Source of the DNA: Marinisporobacter balticus
GTDB taxonomy: Bacteria; Bacillota; Clostridia; Peptostreptococcales; Thermotaleaceae
DNA: 64,000 bases
Direction of reading: 5' to 3'
NCBI RefSeq assembly: GCF_004345705.1
Contig: NZ_SLWV01000023.1
Span: forward strand, 1 to 64,000
Shown here: piece by piece, positions 52,115-61,901 of the stretch
Layout: every line of letters begins with the position of its first letter
Numbering within the stretch: the first letter of the stretch is position 1
Made by a program: the position numbers and the translations under genes
The notes under the pieces: generated by a model
What the model saw: only the letters and a program-made list of their open reading frames with translations
Database searches by the model: none
What the model was told of the DNA's origin: nothing

Positions 52115-53264
52115 TATAATGAATACCTATGGAAGATTTGATGTAACCTTTGAAAAAGGAATTGGAAGTAAAGTATATGACACTGATGGAAAAGAATATA
52201 TTGATTTTGTCTCCGGAGTTGCAGTAAACTGTTTGGGACATAGTCATCCAGCTATGGTAGCCGCATTGGAAGCACAAAGTAAAACATTAATACATGTTTC
52301 TAATTTATACTGGAATAAACAGCAATTAGATTTGGCAAAAAAATTAGCCCAAAATAGTGACCATGAGCAAGTATTTTTTTGCAATAGTGGAACAGAAGCA
52401 GTAGAAACAGGACTAAAATTAGCTAGAAAATATGGAAGAATAAAAAATAATAGCAAGAATGAAATCATCTATATGAAAAATGCATTTCATGGAAGAACTT
52501 TGGGTGCCTTAGCAGTAACAGGACAAGAGAAGTATCAAAAAGATTTTATGCCTTTAATGGAAGGGGTAAAAAGTATAGAGTTTGATGATATAGCTGCTTT
52601 GGAGAAAAATATAAATGAAAACACTTGTGCTGTGATTGTCGAGCCAATTCAAGGAGAAGGCGGAATCATAAAAGCAACAAAAGCATTTTTGCAAGAAGCA
52701 CGAGGGTTATGTGATAAATTTGATGCATTATTAATATTTGATGAAGTTCAGTGTGGGATTGGAAGAGTAGGTACGTTATTTGCTTATCAAAGCTTTGGAG
52801 TAATTCCAGATATAATTTGTATGGCGAAAGGACTAGGTGGAGGTTTTCCAATAGGGGCAACCCTTGCAAATGAAAAATCAGCAAGTGCTTTTGTACCAGG
52901 AGATCATGGATGTACATTTGGAGGAAGTCCTTTGGCTTGTGCAGTATCACTCGCCGTTTTAGAAGAGTTGGTAGATAACGGAATTATTCATGGTGTTAAT
53001 GAGAAGAGTAAATATTTTGTCGAGAAGCTAAAAATCTTACAAAATAAATATCCTGTCATAGAAAGTATCCAAGGTATGGGACTTATACTTGGAATTAAAG
53101 TAAACATAGATCCGAAAATGATTGTAGGGAAGTGTTTTGAAAAAGGACTACTTCTAGTAGGTGCAGGGAAAGATGTTGTAAGGATATTGCCACCATTAAA
53201 TGTAAAAAACGAAGAGATCGATCAATGTATAACGATATTACAAGATGCGTTAAAGGAAGTATAG
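52101..53264 (+). CDS. argD: Acetylornithine aminotransferase
   Basis: The 387-residue class III PLP aminotransferase makes N-acetylornithine. It shows DFVSGVAVNCLGHSHP, CNSGTEAVETGLKLARKYG, FHGRTLGALAVTGQ, EPIQGEGGI, LIFDEVQCGIGRVG and the PLP lysine in CMAKGLGGGFPIGA. AAAGGAGG precedes the ATG, inside the end of argB. Length is standard. The operon ends before the pyr-type leader of carAB; no separate strong terminator is seen. Confidence 0.95.
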   Translation: MSKHNIMNTYGRFDVTFEKGIGSKVYDTDGKEYIDFVSGVAVNCLGHSHPAMVAALEAQSKTLIHVSNLYWNKQQLDLAKKLAQNSDHEQVFFCNSGTEAVETGLKLARKYGRIKNNSKNEIIYMKNAFHGRTLGALAVTGQEKYQKDFMPLMEGVKSIEFDDIAALEKNINENTCAVIVEPIQGEGGIIKATKAFLQEARGLCDKFDALLIFDEVQCGIGRVGTLFAYQSFGVIPDIICMAKGLGGGFPIGATLANEKSASAFVPGDHGCTFGGSPLACAVSLAVLEELVDNGIIHGVNEKSKYFVEKLKILQNKYPVIESIQGMGLILGIKVNIDPKMIVGKCFEKGLLLVGAGKDVVRILPPLNVKNEEIDQCITILQDALKEV

Positions 53265-53287
53265 ACAAAATGGAAAAAAAAGAATGA

Positions 53288-53462
53288 TTGACAATTCGTT
53301 CGAAAATATGGTACTATATAATGAAAATAGAATATAGTACCTTTAAATCGGTCCAGAGAGGCTGAAAAGGATGTGATAAAGAAGATACACATGATTCGTG
53401 ATAATATCTGATATTTGTGTATGTAAAAATATGCCTTTTGCCTCTAGCAAAAGGTTTTTTTA
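53288..53462 (+). promoter_or_regulatory. PyrR-type attenuator leader upstream of carAB
   Basis: A promoter (TTGACA 53288-53293, TACTAT 53312-53317, 18-nt spacer) precedes a PyrR-binding element CGGTCCAGAGAGGCTG (53349-53364) inside a CCTTT/AAAGG stem. The terminator (arms 53434-53441 and 53447-53454, then T7) closes the leader. When UMP is high, PyrR would bind the first stem and favour termination. The 310 nt from here to carA contain a second promoter. Confidence 0.85.
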
Positions 53463-53669
53463 ATAAAAAAAATAGTTATGAACAAAAGCATATATATATG
53501 AATAGTTGCGCAAAGTATAGATATTAATTTAGTAGGACAATAAATAACGTGATTTGTAAATGTGTATGTAATCAAAATAGTAGTTAGGATTATGAGAAAT
53601 AAGAATGTATTTAAAAATAAATCGGTTTATAAAAATCAAATATAAAAGAAGAAAAAAATTTAAAACTGA

Positions 53670-53698
53670 TTGAATAATTATATAATGTTATGTATAAT
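53670..53698 (+). promoter_or_regulatory. Second carAB promoter with ARG-box-like sequence
   Basis: TTGAAT (53670-53675), a 17-nt spacer and TATAAT (53693-53698). The sequence ATTGAATAATTATATAAT repeats the first half of the argB ARG box in the same position over the -35. This promoter lies downstream of the PyrR terminator. Confidence 0.6.
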
Positions 53699-53771
53699 TA
53701 TAAATAAAATTGTTGCGTATAAATTATGATAATTGATGAATGAATATATAAAACTGATGGAGGGATGCAAA

Positions 53772-54851
53772 ATGAATGGAATATTGTATCTAGAAGATGG
53801 AACAGTGTATAAAGGAAAAGGGTTTGGAAAAAAAGGAACCTCTGTAGGGGAACTGGTATTTAATACTTCTATTACAGGGTATCAGGAAATATTAACAGAT
53901 CCATCTTATGCAGGACAAATTATCACTATGACTTATCCATTAATAGGAAATTACGGGATTAATAGTTCGGAAAGTGAATCTTCTAAAATATATGCAAAAG
54001 GCCTTGTGACAAAATCGATTGATCAAAATCCTTCTAATTATATGAGTGAGTACACATTAGAAGAAATGCTTCAAAAAATGGGGATTGTAGGGATTTGTGA
54101 TGTGGATACACGAAGTATCACTAAAAGAATTAGAAATGAAGGGGCACTAAAGTGTATTATATCCAACGAAGATTTATCTATGGAACAATTAGATGAAATT
54201 TTAAAAGAAAAAAAGTTAAAAGAAGATTGGATGAAGATTGTTGGAACAAAAGAAGTTTTTCATATAGAAGGGAAAGGACCTAAAATTGCTGTGTTAGATT
54301 TTGGCATAAAGCAAAATATATTAAACAATTTAAAATATAGAAATTGTGATATTACTGTATTTCCTTACGATACAAGTTATGAAGAAATCATGAATAGTAG
54401 CCCTGATGGTGTACTTCTTAGTAATGGACCTGGAAATCCTAAAGCAGCGACAGAAGCGATCGAAACAATAAAGAAAATTATCAAAAAAATTCCTACTTTC
54501 GGCATATGTATGGGACATCAAGTACTGTCATTAGCAGTAGGGGGGGATACTTACAAAATGAAGTATGGACACAGAGGTGGAAATCACGGTGTTTATGATA
54601 TCACAAGAGATAAAGCCTATATTACTTCTCAAAACCATGGCTATGCAGTAGATCGAAAGAGCGTAGAAGAAAATGGAATGGAGATTACACATATTAATTT
54701 AAATGATAATACAGTAGAAGGAATGAGACATAAAGAACTTCCGGTTTTTTCAGTACAGTACCACCCAGAAGGTGCACCAGGACCAACAGATTCTACGTAT
54801 CTATTTGATAAATTCATAGATCATTTAAAGGAGGGTGACAAATGCCTATAG
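53772..54851 (+). CDS. carA: Carbamoyl-phosphate synthase small (glutaminase) subunit
   Basis: The 359-residue subunit releases ammonia from glutamine for CarB. It begins NGILYLEDGTVYKGKGFG, has FNTSITGYQEILTDPSYAGQI, and the triad glutaminase motif with the nucleophile in TFGICMGHQVLSLAVGG and the histidine in SVQYHPEGAPGPTDS. ATG 53772 is preferred, 7 nt after GGAGGG; the ATG at 53733 lacks a site. The stop overlaps carB by 10 nt. Confidence 0.96.
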   Translation: MNGILYLEDGTVYKGKGFGKKGTSVGELVFNTSITGYQEILTDPSYAGQIITMTYPLIGNYGINSSESESSKIYAKGLVTKSIDQNPSNYMSEYTLEEMLQKMGIVGICDVDTRSITKRIRNEGALKCIISNEDLSMEQLDEILKEKKLKEDWMKIVGTKEVFHIEGKGPKIAVLDFGIKQNILNNLKYRNCDITVFPYDTSYEEIMNSSPDGVLLSNGPGNPKAATEAIETIKKIIKKIPTFGICMGHQVLSLAVGGDTYKMKYGHRGGNHGVYDITRDKAYITSQNHGYAVDRKSVEENGMEITHINLNDNTVEGMRHKELPVFSVQYHPEGAPGPTDSTYLFDKFIDHLKEGDKCL

Positions 54852-57800
54852 ATCAAACATTAAAAAAGGTAATGATAATAGGATCGGGGCCTATTATCAT
54901 TGGACAAGCAGCAGAATTCGATTATTCAGGAACACAAGCGTGTAAAGCAATAAAAGAAGAAGGAATTGAAACGATTCTTGTCAACAGCAATCCAGCTACG
55001 ATTATGACCGATACAAACGTAGCAGATAAGGTATATATAGAGCCTTTAAATGTAGAAAGCGTAGAAAAGATTATAGCCCAAGAAAAACCGGATGGAATTT
55101 TACCAGGCTTTGGAGGTCAAACAGGGCTTAATTTAGCTATGAAGTTAAGTGAAATGGGCATACTTGACAAATATGGCGTGAAATTACTAGGAACCAACAG
55201 TGAAACTATAAAAAAAGCAGAGGATAGAGAAGAATTTAAAAAACTCATGATAGAGATTGATGAGCCGATTCCTATGAGCATTATTGCAACAAAGCTAGAA
55301 GAATGTGAAGCATTTGTTGAAAACCATGGATATCCTGTGATTATCAGACCTGCCTATACATTAGGAGGAACAGGAGGGGGTATTGCTTCCAATTATGATC
55401 AACTCATTGAAATTTGTCAAAGAGGAATAGAGAATAGCCCCATTGGACAGATATTGCTAGAACAAAGTGTAGCAGGATGGAAGGAAATTGAATATGAAGT
55501 AATAAGAGATAAAAAGGACAATTGTATTATTATATGTAATATGGAAAATATGGACCCTGTAGGCGTGCATACAGGAGATAGTATTGTTGTTGCCCCTTCT
55601 CAAACACTAAGGGATAAAGAATATCAGATGCTAAGACAATCATCCATCAAAATTATAAGAAGCTTAAAGATTGAAGGTGGATGCAACATACAGTTTGCCC
55701 TAGATCCAAAAAGTAATAATTATATTGTCATAGAAGTAAATCCAAGGGTAAGTAGATCGAGTGCACTTGCGTCAAAAGCAGCAGGATATCCAATTGCAAA
55801 AATAGGTGCAAAAATTGCAATCGGCTTTAGTTTAGATGAACTAAAAAACTATGTAACAAAGAATTCTAGTGCTTGTTTTGAACCATCACTAGATTATATT
55901 GTCGTAAAATTTCCAAAATGGCCTTTTGATAAATTCAATAAGGCCGAAAGAACGCTTGGAACCCAGATGAAAGCAACAGGAGAAGTCATGGCCATTAGCA
56001 GAAGCTTTGAAAGTGCAATTTTAAAGGCACTCATTTGCCTAGAGTCTAAATTTACAGGACTTAGAATGTTTTCTATTATGGATATGAATACAGAAGCGTT
56101 AAATAATAAAATAAAAAAATGTGATGATGAGAGAATATTTGCGCTAGCGGAGGCTTTAAGAAGAGGGAGAACTGTTTCTGAGCTACATGAAATGACGCAA
56201 ATCGATCCGTGGTTTTTAAATGGTTTAAATAATATTATAAATATGGAAAATAGATTGCAAAAAGAAAAAATGGATGAAAAATTACTTTATGAAGCAGAAG
56301 CAATGGGTTTTACAGATAAAGAAATCAGTGATTTAACAGAAATTCAATATGAGAAACTTCAAAAAATGCGTAAAGAATATGATATTCATCCTGTATATAA
56401 AATGGTTGATACTTGTAGTGGTGAATTTGACGCACAAACGCCTTATTACTATTCTTGCTATGAAGAGGAAGATGAAAATATTATATCAGATAAAAAGAAA
56501 GTATTGGTGATTGGTTCAGGACCTATCCGAATTGGGCAAGGGATAGAATTTGATTATTCTTGTGTTCATGGGGTATGGGCGATCAAAGAAGCAGGGTATG
56601 AATCTATTATGATGAATAACAATCCAGAAACAGTAAGTACGGATTTTGATACGGCAGACAAACTTTATTTTGAATCATTATATATAGATGATGTAATGAA
56701 TGTAGTTAACAACGAAAAACCAGAGGGTGTGATTCTCCAATTAGGAGGACAGACTTCTGTAAATCTAGCACCAAAGCTCTTTGAAAGAGGCGTAAATATA
56801 TTAGGAACGTCTTATCAGTCAATGGATATGGCAGAAGATCGAGATAAATTTAGAAACTTTTTAGAAAAAATAGAGATTCCTAGTCCAACAGGAAAAGCGG
56901 TTACAAGTATGGAGGAAGCGTTAGAAACAGTAGAGATATTAGGGTATCCAGTAGTTGTTAGACCTTCATATGTGATCGGTGGACGTGCGATGCAGGTGGT
57001 TTATGATTTAGAAGGATTAAAACGATATATGCAAGAGGCTGTGAATTTATCAAAAAAATATCCAATCCTCATTGATAAATATGTAAAAGGAATTGAAATA
57101 GAAGTAGATGCTATAGGAGATGGAGAAGATATATTAATTCCAGGTATTATGGAGCATGTAGAAAGAACAGGGGTGCACTCTGGAGATAGTATTACAATAT
57201 ATCCACACATAACCTTAAATCAAGATACAATAGACAAGTTAGTAGCGTATACAAAAAAGATTGCAAAAGGACTCGACATTATTGGTCTTGTAAATATTCA
57301 ATATGTATTTGATGGAAAAGATATATATGTGATCGAAGTAAATCCGAGAGCATCAAGAACGGTTCCAATATTAAGCAAAGTAACAGGGGTGCCAATGGTA
57401 AAATTAGCAGTAGATGCAATGCTTGGAAAAAAACTAAAAGATAGTGATTATGGAATAGGACTTATGGAAAAGAAAAATTTATACGCTGTAAAAGTTCCAG
57501 TGTTTTCAGGTGAGAAGCTTGCCGATGTGGATATGCATCTAGGACCAGAAATGAAATCTACTGGAGAAGTATTAGGCATTGATAGAGATTTAAATAAAGC
57601 AATCTATAAAGGATTTAGTGCTTCAGGAATTAAAATTCCTACAGAAGGCGCAATATATGTTTCCTTAAAAGCTGTAGATAAAGAAGAAGGATTGGAGATC
57701 ATAAGGGATTATGTAGATTTAGGATTTAAACTATATGGTTCTGTAGGGACTGCAAATTTCTTAAATAAACATAATGTTTCTTGTGAAACAATTCCTTTGT

Positions 57801-58030
57801 TTGAGGTGGATAAACGCATTGCAGATGGAACCATAAATATGATGATTAATACACCTACAAGAGGAAACAATGAATATAGCTTAGGATTTAGAATTAGAAG
57901 AAAAATGACTGAATATCGACTGCCTATATTTACATGCATCGATACAGCAAGAATATTCAAAGTAGCCATTGAGATTAGAAAGAATAATGAGGAGATCGAG
58001 CATAAGACACTCGCTCAATATTTAGAATAA
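54842..58030 (+). CDS. carB: Carbamoyl-phosphate synthase large subunit
   Basis: The 1062-residue subunit makes carbamoyl phosphate from bicarbonate, ammonia and two ATP. It has two homologous ATP-grasp halves: the first starts IIGSGPIIIGQAAEFDYSGTQACKA and the second VIGSGPIRIGQGIEFDYSCVHGVWA. PAYTLGGTGGGIA and PSYVIGGRAMQVV are the glycine-rich loops, and EVNPRVSRSSALASKA and EVNPRASRTVP the metal sites. The C-terminal regulatory domain includes INTPTRG. It is translationally coupled to carA and serves both arginine and pyrimidine synthesis. Confidence 0.97.
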   Translation: MPIDQTLKKVMIIGSGPIIIGQAAEFDYSGTQACKAIKEEGIETILVNSNPATIMTDTNVADKVYIEPLNVESVEKIIAQEKPDGILPGFGGQTGLNLAMKLSEMGILDKYGVKLLGTNSETIKKAEDREEFKKLMIEIDEPIPMSIIATKLEECEAFVENHGYPVIIRPAYTLGGTGGGIASNYDQLIEICQRGIENSPIGQILLEQSVAGWKEIEYEVIRDKKDNCIIICNMENMDPVGVHTGDSIVVAPSQTLRDKEYQMLRQSSIKIIRSLKIEGGCNIQFALDPKSNNYIVIEVNPRVSRSSALASKAAGYPIAKIGAKIAIGFSLDELKNYVTKNSSACFEPSLDYIVVKFPKWPFDKFNKAERTLGTQMKATGEVMAISRSFESAILKALICLESKFTGLRMFSIMDMNTEALNNKIKKCDDERIFALAEALRRGRTVSELHEMTQIDPWFLNGLNNIINMENRLQKEKMDEKLLYEAEAMGFTDKEISDLTEIQYEKLQKMRKEYDIHPVYKMVDTCSGEFDAQTPYYYSCYEEEDENIISDKKKVLVIGSGPIRIGQGIEFDYSCVHGVWAIKEAGYESIMMNNNPETVSTDFDTADKLYFESLYIDDVMNVVNNEKPEGVILQLGGQTSVNLAPKLFERGVNILGTSYQSMDMAEDRDKFRNFLEKIEIPSPTGKAVTSMEEALETVEILGYPVVVRPSYVIGGRAMQVVYDLEGLKRYMQEAVNLSKKYPILIDKYVKGIEIEVDAIGDGEDILIPGIMEHVERTGVHSGDSITIYPHITLNQDTIDKLVAYTKKIAKGLDIIGLVNIQYVFDGKDIYVIEVNPRASRTVPILSKVTGVPMVKLAVDAMLGKKLKDSDYGIGLMEKKNLYAVKVPVFSGEKLADVDMHLGPEMKSTGEVLGIDRDLNKAIYKGFSASGIKIPTEGAIYVSLKAVDKEEGLEIIRDYVDLGFKLYGSVGTANFLNKHNVSCETIPLFEVDKRIADGTINMMINTPTRGNNEYSLGFRIRRKMTEYRLPIFTCIDTARIFKVAIEIRKNNEEIEHKTLAQYLE

Positions 58031-58047
58031 AAATAATATTTTAGAGG

Positions 58048-58340
58048 TTGCTTTTATAAGAGATAAGTAATATAATAAGTAAAAATACTTTGTTTCATAA
58101 AATGGTTCATATCAAAAAGCGATGAACGGTAGTAGTAAATAATACTTTGCTTTTAGAGAGTCGATGGTTGGTGAAAATCGATAGCGAAGGTTATTGAATC
58201 CGACCGAAAGCTGTGTAGGGGTAAAAACCTATGCCGGAGAAATTCCGTTATCAAGTAAGAGACTGCATATGCAGTAAAAAAAGGTGGTACCACGTGGATC
58301 TATATCCTCGTCCTTGAGTTGAATCAAGGATGGGGATTTT
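58048..58340 (+). promoter_or_regulatory. Promoter and serine T-box leader of serA
   Basis: A promoter (TTGCTT 58048-58053, 17 nt, TATAAT 58071-58076) precedes a T-box leader: AGAGAGTCGATGGTTGGTGAAAA, specifier GAA-UCC-GAC with UCC (58199-58201), T-box core AAGGTGGTACCACG (58281-58294), and a terminator with 14-nt arms 58304-58317 and 58324-58337 plus T6. UCC is a serine codon, so uncharged tRNA-Ser should switch on serA. The layout matches the serS leader. Confidence 0.92.
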
Positions 58341-58444
58341 TTATTTTTATGCATAGAAGATGGATACAAAAAGCGTTAGAAGAACAAGAAAAATAAACAG
58401 AATATTAACAATAATTCCGCAATAAAGAACAGGAGAGATTAAAA

Positions 58445-60037
58445 ATGGGAAAGAGAAAAAAAGTCATTATAACTGAAAGAATTGATGAAGAAGGAATTAA
58501 GCTACTACAAAAACATTTAGATGTAGATGTATGTCTTGATATTTCAAGAGAAGAATTATTAAAAAGAATCCATGAATATGATGCGATTATTGTTAGAAGT
58601 GCAACAAAAGTGAATAAAGAATTAATTTCTTTTGCAGAAAAACTAAAGGTAGTAGGAAGAGCAGGAAATGGTACAGATAATATAGATCTACCAGAAGCAA
58701 CAAAGAGAGGAATAATTGTAGCCAATACACCAGACAGCAATACGATGTCTGCAGCAGAACTTGCAATAGGATTATTGATGGCACAATCAAGAAATATCCC
58801 TCAGGCAAATGGGTATATTAAATCAGGAAAATGGGAGAGAAATAGATTTAAAGGGGTAGAGCTTTACAACAAAACTTTAGGGATTATTGGACTTGGTAGA
58901 ATAGGGTCACTCGTTGCTACAAGAATGAATGCCTTTGGAATGAAGGTTATCGCTTATGATCCATATATATCTGATGAAAGATTTAAGCGATTCAATGTGG
59001 AGAAAAAAAGTACTTTAAAAGAGTTAATAGAGGAATCTGACTTCATTACGGTACATACACCAAAGACAAAAGAAACTTATGGCATGATTGGAGAAAAAGA
59101 GATTGCATGGATGAAGCCAGGGATAAGACTTGTGAATGATGCTAGAGGCGGAATTATTAACGAGAAAGCATTATTAAAAGGGATTCAAAGTGGAAAGATT
59201 GCTAGTGCTGGACTAGACGTACATGAAGAAGAACCAAGTATTAATAACCCTTTATTTGAATTAGACAATGTTATTGTAACACCACATATTGGTGCAAGCA
59301 CAATCGAAGCCCAAATAAACGTAGGGGTTACTGCATCAGAGCAAGTGATCAATGCTTTAAATGGAGAGATCGTACCCAATGCAGTAAATTTACCAACCAT
59401 GCATAGAGATGAATTAGCAGCAATGAAACCTTATATTGAATTAATGGAGAAACTAGGTAAGATTTATTATCAACTGTATCAAAACCCAATTGAGCATGTA
59501 AGTATTGAATATTGGGGAAGTATTGGCAAGCAAGATACAGAAATGAGTACGATTGCATTTGTAAAGGGCTTGTTAGAGCCTGTAGTAGAAGACAAGGTAA
59601 ACTATATTAATGCTATGATTTTGGCGGAACAAAGAGGAATGGGTGTAGAACAAAGAAAAATGAAAGAAAATTATGATGGATATACGGACTATATTGAAAT
59701 TAAGATTAAAACCAAAGAAGGAACTTTTAAGATTGGAGGAAACTTATCGTCCAAAAGGGAAGGCCGATTGATGAATATTGAAGGATATGAAGTAGATGTA
59801 AATCCAAGCAAGCATATGTTGTTTATAAAAAATATGGACGTTCCAGGGGTAATTGGACATATTGGTATGGTACTAGGAGAAGAAAAGATTAACGTTGCAA
59901 CCATGCAAGTAGGAAGAAATGCAATAGGAGAAAAAGCATTGATGGTACTGACAATCGATGATGCCGTATCAAATAAGAGCTTAGAGAAAGTAATGAAAAA
60001 AGAAAATGTATTAAGTGCAAAATACGTAAAATTATAG
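58445..60037 (+). CDS. serA: D-3-phosphoglycerate dehydrogenase
   Basis: The 530-residue enzyme catalyses the first step of serine synthesis. It has GRAGNGTDNIDLPEATKRGI, NTMSAAELAIGLLMAQSRNIP, the NAD motif LGIIGLGRIGSLVA, VHTPKTKETYGMIG, and the catalytic histidine region VIVTPHIGASTIEAQ. An intervening domain and a C-terminal ACT domain (MLFIKNMDVPGVIGHIGMVLGEEKINVATMQVGR) make it the long, Bacillus-like form, often serine-inhibited. AGGAGA precedes the ATG. No serC or serB lies nearby. Confidence 0.96.
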   Translation: MGKRKKVIITERIDEEGIKLLQKHLDVDVCLDISREELLKRIHEYDAIIVRSATKVNKELISFAEKLKVVGRAGNGTDNIDLPEATKRGIIVANTPDSNTMSAAELAIGLLMAQSRNIPQANGYIKSGKWERNRFKGVELYNKTLGIIGLGRIGSLVATRMNAFGMKVIAYDPYISDERFKRFNVEKKSTLKELIEESDFITVHTPKTKETYGMIGEKEIAWMKPGIRLVNDARGGIINEKALLKGIQSGKIASAGLDVHEEEPSINNPLFELDNVIVTPHIGASTIEAQINVGVTASEQVINALNGEIVPNAVNLPTMHRDELAAMKPYIELMEKLGKIYYQLYQNPIEHVSIEYWGSIGKQDTEMSTIAFVKGLLEPVVEDKVNYINAMILAEQRGMGVEQRKMKENYDGYTDYIEIKIKTKEGTFKIGGNLSSKREGRLMNIEGYEVDVNPSKHMLFIKNMDVPGVIGHIGMVLGEEKINVATMQVGRNAIGEKALMVLTIDDAVSNKSLEKVMKKENVLSAKYVKL

Positions 60038-60039
60038 AG

Positions 60040-60072
60040 AATAAAAGCCAACAGTGGCTTTTATTTTTTAAT
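60040..60072 (+). terminator. Terminator of serA
   Basis: AATAAAAGCCA pairs with TGGCTTTTATT around ACAG, followed by TTTT. Confidence 0.88.
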
Positions 60073-60307
60073 CTTTAAAGCAAACTTTTTTTTATACAAA
60101 CATTAAAATTTTATAAAATACCAAGCGAACAAATGTATTTGTATATAAAAATAGAATAGGAAACTGTCTGGATGAATAATCTATTTAAGAGAACCTAAAA
60201 ATCAAGTATAATAGTAATAAGTGGCAATAAAAAATAAATGCTTTAATATTTTCTGTTATTTTAACGATGATATTTGTTATCTCTAAAGTATTTTTAGGAG
60301 GAGTAAA

Positions 60308-61810
60308 ATGAGAAAAAAGATAAGTATTATTTTATTCATAATCATATTTCTGCTTACAGGGTGTAAAGAAAAAGAGATAGAAGAATCAAAAAAAACTGCA
60401 CCAATCGTAGAAGATGTAAATGTAATGAATCTTCAAAGAATTGACAACTATGATATGAATCTTGTCTTTTATCCAGAAGATGCAACCATTAAGGGAATAC
60501 AAAAGATAGACTATATGAACAAAGAGAATGTTTCTTTGGCAGAGGTATATTTTCACTTGTATCCAAATAGCTTTCGCAAAAAAGAAACCACACCATTTTT
60601 GATGGATGATTTTAAACGTGCTTATCCAGAAGGATTTCAACCAGGAGCTATAGATGTACAAAAGGTAGCAGTTAATGGAAAAACCATGAGTTATCATCTG
60701 GAAGGAAAAGGAGAAACTATTCTCAAAGTAGTATTACCGAAAGCAATCAAGCCTGAAGAGCGCGTTTTAATAGAGATGACCTATACAGTAAAAATTCCGC
60801 CTGCTCAGGAGCGATTTGGATATGGGGAGGATACTTTTAATCTTGGAAATTGGTATCCGATTGCGGCGGTATATGATGAAACAGGATGGAACTTAGATCC
60901 ATATTATGCATTAGGAGATCCATTTTATAGTGATGTAAGTAATTATAATGTGCATATAGAAACACCAAAAGATTATATGATTGCATCTTCAGGGAATGTT
61001 ATGAAAGATGAAGTAGTAAATGGAAGCAGGTTTTTAGATATAGAAGCAAAACAAATGAGAGATTTCGCTTGGGTAATTAGCAAAGATTTCGAACTAGTAG
61101 AAAAAGATGTGGAAGGCACTACACTAAAAATGTATTTTATAAAGGAGCAACAATTAACAAGTGAGATTATGGATATCGCTACAGCATCAGCAGAAAACGC
61201 AATAAAAACTTTTAATCGTGTATATGGAAAATATCCTTATGCGCAGTATTCTGTTGTACAAACAAACTTCCCAAGTGGTATGGAATATCCAGGAATTGTC
61301 TTTATTATGAAAGATGCATATAGTGATGCATGGAAAGATTACTTAGAGGTTGTTATTGTTCATGAAACAGGGCATCAGTGGTGGTATGGTGTTGTTGGAA
61401 ATAATGAGATTGATGAAGCTTGGTTAGATGAGAGCTTAACTTCTTATTCAGAAGTTATCTATGAAAGAGAAATAAAAGGGAAAGAATTAGCTGACAAATA
61501 TTATAAATATATGCATAAAGAAGCATATGTGAAGGCAGCACCCCGCATAGAGAATGAGAAGATTTTAAGGCCACTGAACCAGTTTGAAGGTTGGGAGGAT
61601 TATGGGACTTTGGTTTATAATAAAGGGGCTATGTTTATTCATGCAATCTACGAAACATATGGCGAAGAAAAGTTTTATGAGATTATGCAAAACTACTTTA
61701 ATACCTATAAATTCAAAAATGCTACAACAAAGGATTTTAAGAAAGTTTGTGAAGAAGTTACAGGTGAAAATTTAGATGGATTTTTTAATAAATGGTTATT
61801 GGCACAATAA
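60308..61810 (+). CDS. M1 family zinc metallopeptidase lipoprotein
   Basis: The 500-residue protein has a lipoprotein signal (IILFIIIFLLTGCKEKE). The gluzincin motif is HETGH (H352, E353, H356) with the third zinc ligand E375 in IDEAWLDESLTSYSE, that is HExxH-x18-E. The substrate motif PSGMEYPGIVF replaces the GAMEN motif of aminopeptidases, which is common in bacterial M1-like lipoproteins. It would act outside the membrane on peptides. AGGAGG precedes the ATG. The 256-nt gap before it shows nothing notable. Confidence 0.9.
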   Translation: MRKKISIILFIIIFLLTGCKEKEIEESKKTAPIVEDVNVMNLQRIDNYDMNLVFYPEDATIKGIQKIDYMNKENVSLAEVYFHLYPNSFRKKETTPFLMDDFKRAYPEGFQPGAIDVQKVAVNGKTMSYHLEGKGETILKVVLPKAIKPEERVLIEMTYTVKIPPAQERFGYGEDTFNLGNWYPIAAVYDETGWNLDPYYALGDPFYSDVSNYNVHIETPKDYMIASSGNVMKDEVVNGSRFLDIEAKQMRDFAWVISKDFELVEKDVEGTTLKMYFIKEQQLTSEIMDIATASAENAIKTFNRVYGKYPYAQYSVVQTNFPSGMEYPGIVFIMKDAYSDAWKDYLEVVIVHETGHQWWYGVVGNNEIDEAWLDESLTSYSEVIYEREIKGKELADKYYKYMHKEAYVKAAPRIENEKILRPLNQFEGWEDYGTLVYNKGAMFIHAIYETYGEEKFYEIMQNYFNTYKFKNATTKDFKKVCEEVTGENLDGFFNKWLLAQ

Positions 61811-61819
61811 GGAACAAAG

Positions 61820-61850
61820 CCACAGGAAAAATGCCCTGTGGTTTTATTTT
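61820..61850 (+). terminator. Terminator of the M1 peptidase gene
   Basis: CCACAGG (61820-61826) pairs with CCTGTGG (61835-61841), followed by TTTTATTTT. Confidence 0.8.
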
Positions 61851-61901
61851 CGGCATTCCTATAATATAGGAATATAAGTAGACATAATGGGGGGGACAAA
61901 A

